DNA from: Isoptericola sp. AK164
Lineage (GTDB): Bacteria > Actinomycetota > Actinomycetes > Actinomycetales > Cellulomonadaceae
Assembly: GCF_029643425.1 (NCBI RefSeq)
Contig: NZ_CP119106.1
Span: 1,798,001 to 1,862,000, forward strand
DNA: 64,000 nucleotides
Direction: 5' to 3'
The notes below the pieces were generated by a model that did not search any database, was not told where the DNA came from, and saw only the letters and a program-made list of their open reading frames with translations. The translations under genes and the position numbers were made by a program. Position 1 is the stretch's first letter, and each line of letters opens with the position of its first letter. Positions 18,153 to 25,935 of this stretch are shown here, piece after piece.

Positions 18153-19013
18153 GTGGCGCACGAGACCCGCTACCCGCGCCCCGACCAGCCGACGCTGGAC
18201 GCCCTCGTCGCCGCGGCGCTCGCGGACGTCGGCCCGCCGGCGCGCGACGTCGAGTGGGTCGAGCACGGGTCCAACACCCTGGTGGCGCTGACCGACCGCG
18301 CGGCGGTCCGCATCGCACGACAACAGCAGGCCGGGGGAGAAGTGCTCCGGGCGCAACGACTCGTGGACGCCCTGCCCGACCTGCCGTTCGACGTGCCCCG
18401 GTCACTCGCCGCGCCCGTCAAGATCGACGGATACACCGCCCTCGCGACCCACCGCCTGCACGGCAGCCCCCAGCCGACCACCCGCCCCGACGCCGGCGCC
18501 CTGCGCGAGGTGCTCGACGCCGTGCACGAGATCGACGCAGACCCGCTCGAGCCGCACCTCGCGCCGCGTCGGGCGTTCTGCGGGGGAGAGGACTGGGAAG
18601 CGACCCTCCGCGACCGCGTCGTCCCCCTGCTCGACGCCGACCTGCAGGGCGATGCCGTCCGACGCATCGACGCGCTCGCCGCCGTCGAGCACGCGCCCCG
18701 CACGGTGAACCACGGCGACCTCGGCAGCACCAACGTGCTGTGGCACGGCGACCGGAACGGTGCGGTGCTCGACTGGGACCTCACCGCGCGCGAGGACCCC
18801 GCCGAGGACGTCGCCACGGTGGCCGCCTCCTTCGACCTCTGGTCGGCGGCCGGGGCGCTCGCGGACCCGGACACCGTGCGCCGCGCCCGGAGCTTCGCCG
18901 GCACCTTCCCGTTGCAGGTCGTCGCCTTCGCCCTGCTCCAGGACCGACCGGACGACGAGCTCGCCCGGACCGTGGCGCGGGCGCAGCGTGCGCTGCGCCG
19001 GAGCGGGGCGTGA
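18153..19013 (+). CDS. Aminoglycoside-phosphotransferase-fold kinase
   Basis: 286 residues from GTG at 18153. The APH pattern is VEHGSNTLVALTDRAAVRIARQ, LATHRLHGSPQP, TVNHGDLGSTNVLWHGD (HGDxxxxN catalytic loop) and VLDWDLTAREDPAEDVATV (metal ligand). The usual nucleotide-binding lysine appears as an arginine in VRIAR, which is seen in macrolide and hydroxyurea-type kinases. The substrate is unknown. It pairs with the acetyltransferase just upstream. Sequence similarity to the kinase at 6762-7664 is limited to the family motifs. Confidence 0.85.
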   Translation: MAHETRYPRPDQPTLDALVAAALADVGPPARDVEWVEHGSNTLVALTDRAAVRIARQQQAGGEVLRAQRLVDALPDLPFDVPRSLAAPVKIDGYTALATHRLHGSPQPTTRPDAGALREVLDAVHEIDADPLEPHLAPRRAFCGGEDWEATLRDRVVPLLDADLQGDAVRRIDALAAVEHAPRTVNHGDLGSTNVLWHGDRNGAVLDWDLTAREDPAEDVATVAASFDLWSAAGALADPDTVRRARSFAGTFPLQVVAFALLQDRPDDELARTVARAQRALRRSGA

Positions 19014-19022
19014 CCAGCGGCG

Positions 19023-19394
19023 TCAGACGTGCTGGTCGACGAGCACGGGATTGCCGTCGGGGTCGATGAGCACGAAGCTCGCCGGCCCGGTCGTCGCCTC
19101 GTCGGCCGTGGTCTCGAGCTCGGCCCCGGCCTCCCGCACCTGGCGCTGCAGCTCGCGCACGTCGGTGAACTCGCCCACGGGACGCGCCTGCTGGTCCCAT
19201 CCGGGGTTGAACGTGAGGATGTTGCGCTCGAACATGCCCTGGAACAGCCCGATCACGTGGTCCCCGTTGCGCAGCATGAGCCAGTTCTGCTCGGCGTCGC
19301 CGCCGAAGACGGTGAACCCGAGCCGCTCGTAGAAGTGCCGGGACGCGTCCAGGTCCTGCAGGGCGAGGCTGACGGAGAAGGCTCCGAGGTCCAT
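19023..19394 (-). CDS. VOC-family protein
   Basis: 123 residues from ATG at 19394, with CAGGAGCC as Shine-Dalgarno. The pattern SVSLALQDLDASRHFYERLGFTVFGGDAEQNWLMLRNGDHVIGLFQGMFERNILTFNPGWD followed by LQRQVREAGAELETTADEATTGPASFVLIDPDGNPVLVDQHV is a single-domain glyoxalase-like fold found in many actinobacteria. No enzymatic role is known for this branch. It is divergent from the ArsR-VOC operon, and the shared upstream region holds the ArsR operator. Confidence 0.87.
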   Translation of the reverse strand: MDLGAFSVSLALQDLDASRHFYERLGFTVFGGDAEQNWLMLRNGDHVIGLFQGMFERNILTFNPGWDQQARPVGEFTDVRELQRQVREAGAELETTADEATTGPASFVLIDPDGNPVLVDQHV

Positions 19395-19506
19395 GGCTGG
19401 CTCCTGTCGAGAGGTGTCCGGTGACGTCGACCGGTCCCATCGTCCGTGACGGTCGCCGTCTCGCAACCAGGCAGGGGAGCGGCGGCGTGGTCTCGCTGCT
19501 CTAGAC

Positions 19507-19526
19507 AGGCAAGCGCGCACTTGCCT
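19507..19526. promoter_or_regulatory. Probable ArsR operator between divergent VOC genes
   Basis: AGGCAAG (19507-19513) and CTTGCCT (19520-19526) are perfect 7-bp arms with a 6-bp spacer, ending 11 bases before the ArsR GTG start. The site can control both the ArsR-VOC operon and the divergent VOC gene. Confidence 0.65.
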
Positions 19527-19537
19527 ATGCTCGATCC

Positions 19538-19831
19538 GTGGCCGAGGACCTCTACAAGGCGCTGGCCGACCCGACGCGGCGCACGATCCTGGACGAGCTC
19601 GCCGAGCAGTCCGGACAGACGCTGTTCGAGATCTGCACGCGGCTGACCATGAAGCACGGGTTGTCGATGTCCCGCCAGGCGGTCTCGCAACACCTGGCCG
19701 TGCTCGAGTCGGCGGGGCTCGTCACCACGCGCCGCGAAGGTCGGTACAAGTTCCACGACCTCGACACCTCACCGCTGCGACAGATCGTCGAGCGGTGGCC
19801 CGTGCCCGACGAGCGGAAGGACGCATCATGA
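19538..19831 (+). CDS. ArsR-family winged-helix repressor
   Basis: 97 residues from GTG at 19538. LYKALADPTRRTILDELAEQSGQTLFEICTRLTMKHGLSMSRQAVSQHLAVLESAGLVTTRREGRYKFHDL is the ArsR fold. It has no metal-binding cysteine pair, so it responds to another ligand. Its stop overlaps the start of the downstream VOC gene (ATGA), so the two are coupled. An inverted repeat 11 bases upstream is the likely operator. Confidence 0.92.
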   Translation: MAEDLYKALADPTRRTILDELAEQSGQTLFEICTRLTMKHGLSMSRQAVSQHLAVLESAGLVTTRREGRYKFHDLDTSPLRQIVERWPVPDERKDAS

Positions 19832-20217
19832 GGATCCACCTGACGAGCATCTTCGTCGACGACCAGGAGGTCGCCCGCCGGTTCTACACCGAAGCTCTCG
19901 GCTTCGTCGTCCGGCACGACGTCCCGACGGGGGAGAACCGCTGGCTCACCGTGGCGTCGCCGCAGGATCCCGACGGCCCCGAGCTGCTCCTGGAGCCGTC
20001 CGACCACCCCGCCGTCGGGCCGTTCAAGGCCGCCCTGGTGGCCGACGGGATCCCCGCGGCCCAGTTCGCCGTGGACGACGTGCACGCCGAGCACGAGCGC
20101 CTGCGCGACCTCGGCGTGCGGTTCACCCAGGAGCCGCTGTCGATGGGCCCGGTGACCACCGCCGTGCTGGACGACACGTGCGGCAACCTGGTCCAGATCG
20201 CCGCCATGGACGTCTGA
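19828..20217 (+). CDS. VOC-family protein
   Basis: 129 residues from ATG at 19828, which overlaps the ArsR stop and follows GGAAGG. MRIHLTSIFVDDQEVARRFYTEALGFVVRHDVPTGENRWLTVASPQDPDGPELLLEPSDHP and ERLRDLGVRFTQEPLSMGPVTTAVLDDTCGNLVQIAAM form the two halves of the fold. This branch is regularly paired with an ArsR regulator in actinobacteria. The role is likely binding or conversion of the compound sensed by the repressor; this is inference. Confidence 0.9.
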   Translation: MRIHLTSIFVDDQEVARRFYTEALGFVVRHDVPTGENRWLTVASPQDPDGPELLLEPSDHPAVGPFKAALVADGIPAAQFAVDDVHAEHERLRDLGVRFTQEPLSMGPVTTAVLDDTCGNLVQIAAMDV

Positions 20218-20306
20218 TCCTCCACCCAGGGCCCGAGAGCCGATGAGTCCGGGGCGCCGCCGTCGTCCACGAGGACGAGGGCCCACGAACGAGCGGAGGA
20301 GGATCG

Positions 20307-20750
20307 ATGCGCAGCGGACCCATGCAGCGCCTCGACGCACTGACCGGGACCTGGCGGACCACGATGCACGACGCGTGGTTCCTGGAACCTGCCGAGCAGC
20401 CCGTCGTCGGGACCACGACGATCGAGTGGTGGCACGACGCCTTCGTGCTCTGCCGGTGGACGACGCCGGGTGACGGCGCCGCCGGCAGCGCGATGAGCCT
20501 GGCCCTCGGGCACCACGACGTGCTCGACGCCTACACGGCGCTCTACCACGACGAGCGCGGCGTGAGCCGCGTCTTCGCCATGGACTTCGGCGACGGGCGC
20601 TGGACGCTGAACCGCGAGGACGACGACATGTTCCAGCGTTTCGTCGCCGAGGTGGCGCCGGACCGGATCACGGGTCGCTGGCAGGCGTCGGACGACGGCG
20701 GCACCACGTGGCGCACCGACTTCGTGCTCGACCTCGCACGGACGGACTGA
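20307..20750 (+). CDS. DUF1579-like hypothetical protein
   Basis: 147 residues. MQRLDALTGTWRTTMHD followed by GTTTIEWWHDAFVLCRWTTPG, then VLDAYTALYHDERGVSRVFAMDFGDGRWTLNRED and FVAEVAPDRITGRWQASDDGGTTWRTDFVL has the beta-rich rhythm of DUF1579 or lipocalin-like proteins, which often open with LxxLxGxW. No catalytic motif is visible. A good Shine-Dalgarno (GGAGGAGG) precedes ATG at 20307. It is followed by a strong bidirectional hairpin and is 89 bases downstream of the ArsR-VOC pair, so it may be the third gene of that unit. Confidence 0.7.
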   Translation: MRSGPMQRLDALTGTWRTTMHDAWFLEPAEQPVVGTTTIEWWHDAFVLCRWTTPGDGAAGSAMSLALGHHDVLDAYTALYHDERGVSRVFAMDFGDGRWTLNREDDDMFQRFVAEVAPDRITGRWQASDDGGTTWRTDFVLDLARTD

Positions 20751-20757
20751 GCAGCAC

Positions 20758-20805
20758 GAACGCCGCGGGGGCCGGACCGTACACGGCCCGACCCCCGCGG
20801 CGTTC
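20758..20805. terminator. Bidirectional terminator hairpin
   Basis: GAACGCCGCGGGGG (20758-20771) pairs perfectly over 14 bp with CCCCCGCGGCGTTC (20792-20805). The 20-base loop has further internal pairing (CGG with CCG). It lies between the 3' ends of two convergent genes. Confidence 0.8.
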
Positions 20806-20820
20806 ATCGCCCGGTGCCTG

Positions 20821-22281
20821 TCACAGCGCGGACGCCGGCGAGACTCCCTTGCCGTTGTTCTGCGAGGAGCTCTTGGCCCGCGACTGCAGGACGAACAGGC
20901 CCTCGTCGCTGCTGGTCACGACGACCTTCCCGTCACCGAAGTAGGGGTAGTTGCCCCAGGTGCCGAAGAACTCCGTCCGGTCGTCGGACGGGAAGACGTC
21001 GAAGAAGCCGCGCGACGTCACCCGACCCTGGTCGGCCTTCCAGGTGTCGTAGATCCACAGCCCGGAGGTGTAGTTGGACTGGTACAGCAGCCCGTCCTTG
21101 ACGAACATGTTGTGGTCGATCGACGAGTTGCCGTCGCCGTGGATGCCGATGAGCTCGGCGTCGTCGAGGTCGGCGAAGTCCCAGATGTAGGTGGTGCGCT
21201 CCGGGGTGGTGCCGTAGAGCTCGTCGAGCTCGTCACCGAGGAAGAAGAACCGGTGGTCTTCGCTGAGCCAGCCCTGGTGGGTGTAGGCAGCCGCCTCGTA
21301 GTCGAGCCGGGACAGCACCACGGGGTTGTCGATGTCCGTGACGTCGTACAGCGTGACGGTGTCCTCGTTGGACCCGATGCAGATCTCGCGGCCCTGGTAG
21401 TCCTCGTCCGGGCCCTCGTAGACCACGCACTGGATGTCGTGGGTGTACCCGTCCTCGTTGAGGCAGCCGATGAGGCTGGGCGCGGCCGGGTCGCCGTTGA
21501 GGTCGTAGACGATCGCGCCGCCGGAGCCGCTGAACACCGGCGCAGACCCTGCGACGGCGCACTCGTTCTTGACCGAGTACACCGCGCCGACGACGTACAT
21601 CCGGCCCGTCTCGGTGTTGATCGAGACGTTGTGGCTCTGGGTGAAGTCGGTGATGCGCGGTTCCTCGACGACCTCGATCTCCTCGGTCACGCCGCGGAAC
21701 TGGGTCAGGTCGACGATCTGGACGCCGTTGCCCTCGAGGTAGCCGGTGGCCGGGTTATAGGTGCTGAGGTCGATCGACTCGGTGACGATGTAGGCGGTGT
21801 CCTCGAAGACGCGGACGTCGCCCCACGTGTTGCCCGAGTCGCCGGGGTCCACCGCGCCCAGCGTCCCGAGCAGGACCGGGTTCTCGCCGTCGGTGACGTC
21901 GACGAACGCGGTGCCCTCGTAGGTGCCGACGATCGCCAGCTGCATGCCGGTGACCTCGTCCTCCCAACCCCACAGGTCGTTGAGGAACGTGGAGTCCAGG
22001 TCCTGCAGCGGAGTGAAGGAGGCCAGGTCGACCTTGTGGCACGGGAAGAGGTCCGCGGCCATGCCGTCCTCGCACCGCTCACCCGACAGCGCCTCCATCG
22101 GCACGCCGCCAGGGCTGACGTCGCCGACGACGCCGTTGTCGAAGTAGCGCTCCTTGAACGGCTTGCTGTCGCCGCTGAAGTCGTGGCCAGGGTGTGCCCC
22201 GGCGACCGAGGCCCCTCCGAGAAGGAGCCCACCCACCATGAGGGCCGCGGTAGCCGCCCTGAGTGACTTTCTGCCTGACAT
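20821..22281 (-). CDS. Secreted choice-of-anchor-B / LVIVD-repeat protein
   Basis: 486 residues. ATG at 22281 is chosen because GGAGAGGT lies six bases upstream; a longer reading to 22308 is possible. The signal peptide SLRAATAALMVGGLLLGGASVAGA is followed by mature AHPGHDF. Repeated segments such as LAIVGTYEGTAFVDVTDGENPVLLGTL, VQIVDLTQF, ICIGSNEDTVTLYDVTDIDNPVVLSRL and GLWIYDTW are LVIVD-type beta-propeller blades. HIDNMF-like and HDIQ/HQGW histidines are spaced through the propeller. The family is extracellular with unknown function. The C-terminus shows no LPxTG anchor, so the protein is probably released. Confidence 0.85.
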   Translation of the reverse strand: MSGRKSLRAATAALMVGGLLLGGASVAGAHPGHDFSGDSKPFKERYFDNGVVGDVSPGGVPMEALSGERCEDGMAADLFPCHKVDLASFTPLQDLDSTFLNDLWGWEDEVTGMQLAIVGTYEGTAFVDVTDGENPVLLGTLGAVDPGDSGNTWGDVRVFEDTAYIVTESIDLSTYNPATGYLEGNGVQIVDLTQFRGVTEEIEVVEEPRITDFTQSHNVSINTETGRMYVVGAVYSVKNECAVAGSAPVFSGSGGAIVYDLNGDPAAPSLIGCLNEDGYTHDIQCVVYEGPDEDYQGREICIGSNEDTVTLYDVTDIDNPVVLSRLDYEAAAYTHQGWLSEDHRFFFLGDELDELYGTTPERTTYIWDFADLDDAELIGIHGDGNSSIDHNMFVKDGLLYQSNYTSGLWIYDTWKADQGRVTSRGFFDVFPSDDRTEFFGTWGNYPYFGDGKVVVTSSDEGLFVLQSRAKSSSQNNGKGVSPASAL

Positions 22282-22316
22282 GTTGATACCTCTCCGACGA
22301 GTGATCATTCCGAACA

Positions 22317-22328
22317 GACGTGCACGTC
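22317..22328. promoter_or_regulatory. Palindrome GACGTGCACGTC upstream of the LVIVD-protein gene
   Basis: A perfect 12-bp palindrome lies 36 bases before the start codon of the secreted LVIVD-repeat protein, in operator position. No matching regulator is recognised in the neighbourhood. Confidence 0.4.
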
Positions 22329-22723
22329 ATGACTACCAGCGCAATGCTTCCTGGATGTCACCAGGATGTATCCAGATGCATCGTTCATGCTGCGGTCAAG
22401 CAATCTCGCTCGCACGCCAGGGGAGAGGTGCGGAGTTCAAGGGGACGCAAGGTCCGGCACGTACCTGCACCCGCGCGGCGTCTCGGGCGGCGCCCGCGGG
22501 TCGTCCGGGGAACGGGTCGCGGTCGCGACATCCGACCGGACGTCGTGCCGGGCCGGGCGTTCGACCGGGTCACCGTCGTCCCGTCGTCGCGCGCGGCACG
22601 CCGCGCGACGGATCCGGGTCACGATGTCGAGGCAGCGCGCAGGAGGCGGATACGGGCGATCCGGACCGGCGAGCGGCTCGAGAGGGTCTGAGGCCCGGAT
22701 TCCTGCGGATCCCCAGTAGGCCG

Positions 22724-22737
22724 ATAATGTACATTAT
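22724..22737. promoter_or_regulatory. Perfect AT-rich palindrome ATAATGTACATTAT
   Basis: Fourteen bases are perfectly symmetric and almost all A/T, which is very rare in this GC-rich sequence. It ends 97 bases before the start of the acetyltransferase gene. It resembles the size of Zur-, MarR- or GntR-type operators but does not match a site I can name. Confidence 0.5.
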
Positions 22738-22834
22738 GTCATTTTGCGGGATGAGGACCCCTGCTCGAGCGCCTGCTCCACGTCCCCCGGGTCGACCCCT
22801 GGTCGCCGGGGTCACCGCTCACTACAGTCGAACC

Positions 22835-23440
22835 ATGCCGCACCAGGACCCCGGCTCGACGACGATCAAGGCCCTGACCCCGGACACCTGGCCGCTGTTC
22901 GCCGCGCCCGTGGAACGCCACCACGGCATCTTCGGCGGGTGCTGGTGCACCAACTTCCATCCCGACCGGGACGACCGTGGCCCGGGCTACGACGGCAACC
23001 GGGCGTTCAAGAAGCGCCTCGTCGACGAGGGTGTCGCCCACGCGGCGCTCGTGGTCCGTGAGGGCGACGACGGCGAGGAAGCGGTCGCCTGGGCCGAGTA
23101 CGGGACACCGGCGGAGCTGCCCCGCCTCCACCACCTCAAGCAGTACCTCGCCGAGCAGGACCTCGAGCCGGACTACCGGATCACCTGCCTCTTCGTCGAC
23201 AAGCGGTTCCGCCAGCACGGCCTGGTGACCGTGGCGCTGCAGGGCGCCCTCGACCTGATCGCACGGGACGGCGGAGGGATCGTCGAGGGCTACCCGCACA
23301 TCCCCGGCGAGCGCCGCCTCTCCTCGTCGTTCCTGTACAACGGGACCAAGGCCGTCTACGAGCGCGCCGGCTTCGACTTCATCCGGCCCAAGGGCATGAA
23401 GAACACGGTGATGCGCCGCAGCGTGGCGCCGTCGCGCTAG
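22835..23440 (+). CDS. GNAT-family N-acetyltransferase
   Basis: 201 residues from ATG at 22835. The N-terminal GIFGGCWCTNFHPD with a CWC motif is typical of a GNAT branch found in many soil bacteria. ITCLFVDKRFRQHGLVTVALQGALDLIA holds the acetyl-CoA loop (RQHGL, degenerate), and YNGTKAVYERAGFDFIRPKGMKNTVMRRSV is the conserved C-terminal segment. The substrate is unknown. It is tail-to-tail with the guanidinium exporter (4-base gap). The AT-rich palindrome upstream may regulate it. Confidence 0.85.
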   Translation: MPHQDPGSTTIKALTPDTWPLFAAPVERHHGIFGGCWCTNFHPDRDDRGPGYDGNRAFKKRLVDEGVAHAALVVREGDDGEEAVAWAEYGTPAELPRLHHLKQYLAEQDLEPDYRITCLFVDKRFRQHGLVTVALQGALDLIARDGGGIVEGYPHIPGERRLSSSFLYNGTKAVYERAGFDFIRPKGMKNTVMRRSVAPSR

Positions 23441-23444
23441 CTGC

Positions 23445-23759
23445 TCAGGTGGTGATCTTCAGCCCGGCGACGCAGGCCACGATCCCCAGGATCAGCGCGA
23501 TGCGCACCACGGTGACCGGTTCGGCGCCCGTCGCCATGGCGTAGCCGGCCGTCAGCGCCGCGCCGATACCGACCCAGACGGCGTAGGCCGTGCCGACCGG
23601 CAGCTCGCGGAGCGCGTACGCCAGGCCGGCCATGCTGGCCGCCAGCGCCACGCCGAAGACGATCGACGGCACGAGTCGGCTGAATCCGTCCGACCGGTCC
23701 AGCGCGGTCGCCCACACGGCTTCCAGCACGCCGGAGAGCACGAGAAGAACCCAGGACAT
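23445..23759 (-). CDS. gdx: Gdx/SugE-type guanidinium exporter (SMR family)
   Basis: 104 residues from ATG at 23759, chosen because GGGGAG sits eight bases upstream; GTG at 23768 is an alternative. Four hydrophobic helices are visible. The helix-1 glutamate is in LSGVLEAVWATAL, and helix 3 has AYALRELPVGTAYAVWVGIGA, the signature of the Gdx (formerly SugE) branch rather than of the EmrE branch of small multidrug resistance proteins. Gdx exports guanidinium in exchange for protons as a dual-topology homodimer. A guanidine-III riboswitch lies directly upstream, which independently supports this assignment. Confidence 0.93.
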   Translation of the reverse strand: MSWVLLVLSGVLEAVWATALDRSDGFSRLVPSIVFGVALAASMAGLAYALRELPVGTAYAVWVGIGAALTAGYAMATGAEPVTVVRIALILGIVACVAGLKITT

Positions 23760-23775
23760 GACCACCACTCCCCGA

Positions 23776-23816
23776 TGCCGTCTTGTCGCGCTCCGGGTAC
23801 GGCACCCCTCGTCCGG
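23776..23816 (-). promoter_or_regulatory. Guanidine-III riboswitch (ykkC-III class)
   Basis: The minus-strand RNA reads CCGGACGAGG, GGUGCCGUACCCGG, a short linker, then GACAAGACGGCA. This aligns at nearly every position with the published guanidine-III aptamer, including P1 CCGG/CCGG, the pseudoknot UGCCGU/ACGGCA and the invariant GACAAGACGGC. The ribosome-binding site GGGGAG (23768-23773) starts two bases after the aptamer, so control of translation initiation of the exporter is expected, with guanidine turning expression on. Confidence 0.93.
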
Positions 23817-24014
23817 GAGTCCTGGTCGTGGACTCTGTCCCGGACGCTAGCACGCGGCCTGGACGCCAGGACGCTCGCAGAACGGCCGATCTGGTGACGT
23901 CGCGCACCACGGCGCGCACCTTGCTATCCTGAAACGGACAATCACCTCATACCATTGTGTATAGGGCAACACAGTTGTCTGAGCAGTCCTGCGCGTCGCG
24001 AGGCCGGGTGGCCC

Positions 24015-24725
24015 TCACTCGGCCTCGGCCCGGAGCTCGGCCAGCGTGGCCACGTCGACCGGAAGACTGCCCGGCGTCCTGCCCTGCCGCTGCGGCGGTA
24101 GCGCCTCGCCGTCGCGGCGCTCCTCCTCCGCCGCGCGCGCCGCGGTCAGCACCGGCCACGTCACCGTTCCGTCCCCGGCCACCTCCCCCAGCAGGCTCCA
24201 GTCCAGGCTGACGACCCAGCCCGTCCGCTCGGTGAACAGCGGTCGGTTCAGGAACACGGCGACCCGGTCGACGGCGACGAGCTCGTCGGCCACGTCGGCG
24301 AGGTCGCGATCCTCGAAGAAGCCGTCGGCCAGCAGCACCCGCGCGGTGTCGCCCACCGTCACGTCCGGCCCGGTCGAGACGACCTCGTCCACGGCGAGGT
24401 CGAGCACCGCTCCCCTGCTGTAGACGTCCCACTCGTCGGCGTCGCCGCTCCAGTGCACCGGCCGCCGGGGCTCGGCGGACCGCCACCCCGTGAACGTCCC
24501 GACGATCACGGCGTCGGCGACGTCCACCGGCGCGGCGCCGCCGTACGGGTCCCGGTAGCCCACGCCGGGCATCGCGCCGCGCACCGAGTCCGGCCACGGC
24601 TGGGTGTCGCCCAGCTCGGCCCCGTCGGCCAGCGCCGCACCGTAGGACGGCGGCGGCGTGCAGCCCGACAGGAGCGTCACGGACAGGACCAGCAGGGCGG
24701 CGAGAGCGCCGAGAGAACGGGGCAT
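24015..24725 (-). CDS. Lipoprotein, family A (paralogue of 42243-42965)
   Basis: 236 residues from ATG at 24725; GTG at 24734 is an alternative. The signal SLGALAALLVLSVTLLSGC ends in lipobox LLSGC, so it should be lipid-anchored outside the membrane. No known domain is recognised. The segments VGTFTGWRSAEPRRPVHWSGDAD, LDLAVDEVVSTG and LLGEVAGDGTVTWPVLTAA are matched in order by ITGWQRG, VAWSGDAD, LEVDEVVAAG and LLGDLDDGDLTWPVLEAA in the lipoprotein near 42.6 kb. It is divergent from the recombinase gene. Confidence 0.8.
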   Translation of the reverse strand: MPRSLGALAALLVLSVTLLSGCTPPPSYGAALADGAELGDTQPWPDSVRGAMPGVGYRDPYGGAAPVDVADAVIVGTFTGWRSAEPRRPVHWSGDADEWDVYSRGAVLDLAVDEVVSTGPDVTVGDTARVLLADGFFEDRDLADVADELVAVDRVAVFLNRPLFTERTGWVVSLDWSLLGEVAGDGTVTWPVLTAARAAEEERRDGEALPPQRQGRTPGSLPVDVATLAELRAEAE

Positions 24726-24824
24726 CCCGGTCACCCTGTCAGAGGTGCGCCCTATCGTGAGCGACGACGTCGCAGGTCACCGGCCTGCGCCCGCCCCGCC
24801 GCCGGCCGACGAAAGAGGCACCCG

Positions 24825-25931
24825 ATGGTCGCACCGCCCCGCCCCGAACGGGTCTCCGTCGTCGACGCCGCCGAGCGCTACCTCGCCGCGGTCCGTGTCG
24901 AGACCGTCCGGGGCGTGCTCTCCGCCGCCACCGAACGCTCCTACCGTCGCGACGTGCGCGAGCTCGTCGACCTGCTCGGGCCGGACCGGGTGCTCGACGA
25001 CGTCACCGGCGACGACGTCGACGCCGCGCTCGTGCGCTACCAGGCCGGACCCGACGGCCGCTTCACCGACCCCGCCCGCAAGACCGGCCCCGGCCGCTCC
25101 ACGGCCACCGTGAACCGGTTCCGCCAGTCGGTGACCCGCTTCTTCTCCCACGCCGCCCGCCACGCCTGGGTCCAGGCCGACCCGATGCAGTGGGCCGCTC
25201 CCCCGGCCAAGGTCCGCGAACGCGTCCGGGTCCAGCGCACCGCCCTGTCGGCCTCGGCCGCCCAGGCCCTGCTCGGCACCGTCCAGCAGGAGGCCACCGA
25301 CCCCACGCAACGCACCCGCCACGACCAGGCGCTCGCGGCCCGCGACCGCCTCGTGGTCGCGCTGCTGATGGTCCTCGGCCCCCGCGTCTCGGAGCTCGTG
25401 CGCGCCGACGTCGCCGACTTCCGCCGCGAGCCGGACCAGACGTCTTGGCGGATCCTCGGCAAGGGCGGCGGCACGCGGACCGTCGCCCTGACGGCACCCC
25501 TGGCCGGGGCGCTGGAGACCTACCTGTCCACGCTGCGGCCACGGCTGGCCGAGCGCCGTCCCGACGACGCGGACGCCCAGGACGCGCTGCTGCTGTCCTG
25601 GCGGGGCCGCCGCCTGGACACCCAGGCGGTGCGGTCGCTGCTCGCCCGGGCGGTGGCCCGGATGCCCGAGCCGTACCGTCGCCCCACGACGCCGCACGCG
25701 CTGCGGCACACCACCGCGACGCTGCTGGTCGCCGACGGGTGGGACGTCAAGGTCGTCGCCGAGCTGCTCGGGCACTCCTCGATCGCGACCACCGACGTCT
25801 ACCTCGACCGCATCGACGGCGAGCTGGCCGCCGCGCTGCGCACCCACCCCCTGGCACGCTCCTTGGAGGACGCCCCGCGGGTGGACCTGTCCGATTCGCC
25901 GGGCAGATCCTCCGAGTCGTCGCTACGGTGA
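24825..25931 (+). CDS. XerC-like tyrosine recombinase
   Basis: 368 residues from ATG at 24825 with AAAGAGG upstream. The N-terminal SAM-like core-binding domain spans about 10-130. The catalytic set is R in LGPRVSELVRAD, K in ILGKGGGTRTV, H and R in PHALRHTTATLL, H in ELLGHSSIATT and Y in DVYLDRI, all present. It looks like a chromosomal XerC/D-type enzyme or an orphan integrase. No phage or transposon gene is adjacent. Because the housekeeping xerC/xerD contexts are absent here, its target is unknown. The phospholipase-like gene starts four bases after its stop. Confidence 0.9.
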   Translation: MVAPPRPERVSVVDAAERYLAAVRVETVRGVLSAATERSYRRDVRELVDLLGPDRVLDDVTGDDVDAALVRYQAGPDGRFTDPARKTGPGRSTATVNRFRQSVTRFFSHAARHAWVQADPMQWAAPPAKVRERVRVQRTALSASAAQALLGTVQQEATDPTQRTRHDQALAARDRLVVALLMVLGPRVSELVRADVADFRREPDQTSWRILGKGGGTRTVALTAPLAGALETYLSTLRPRLAERRPDDADAQDALLLSWRGRRLDTQAVRSLLARAVARMPEPYRRPTTPHALRHTTATLLVADGWDVKVVAELLGHSSIATTDVYLDRIDGELAAALRTHPLARSLEDAPRVDLSDSPGRSSESSLR

Positions 25932-25935
25932 GCCT

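Larger units (their letters stand above)
22282..22834. other. Long intergenic region without a recognisable gene
   Basis: About 550 bases lie between the LVIVD gene and the acetyltransferase gene. No reading frame here has a plausible start, protein-like composition or known motif. It contains a 12-bp palindrome near its left end, overlapping imperfect stems around CCTGGATGTCACCAGG (22350-22365), and a 14-bp AT-rich palindrome near its right end. The middle is unstructured by eye and very GC-rich. It may hold promoters and long leaders for both flanking genes. Confidence 0.6.

Noticed and set aside
22570-22815. Possible small minus-strand protein in the gene-free region
   Set aside because: Composition is Arg/Pro/Gly-rich, there is no ribosome-binding site and no domain; treated as non-coding.
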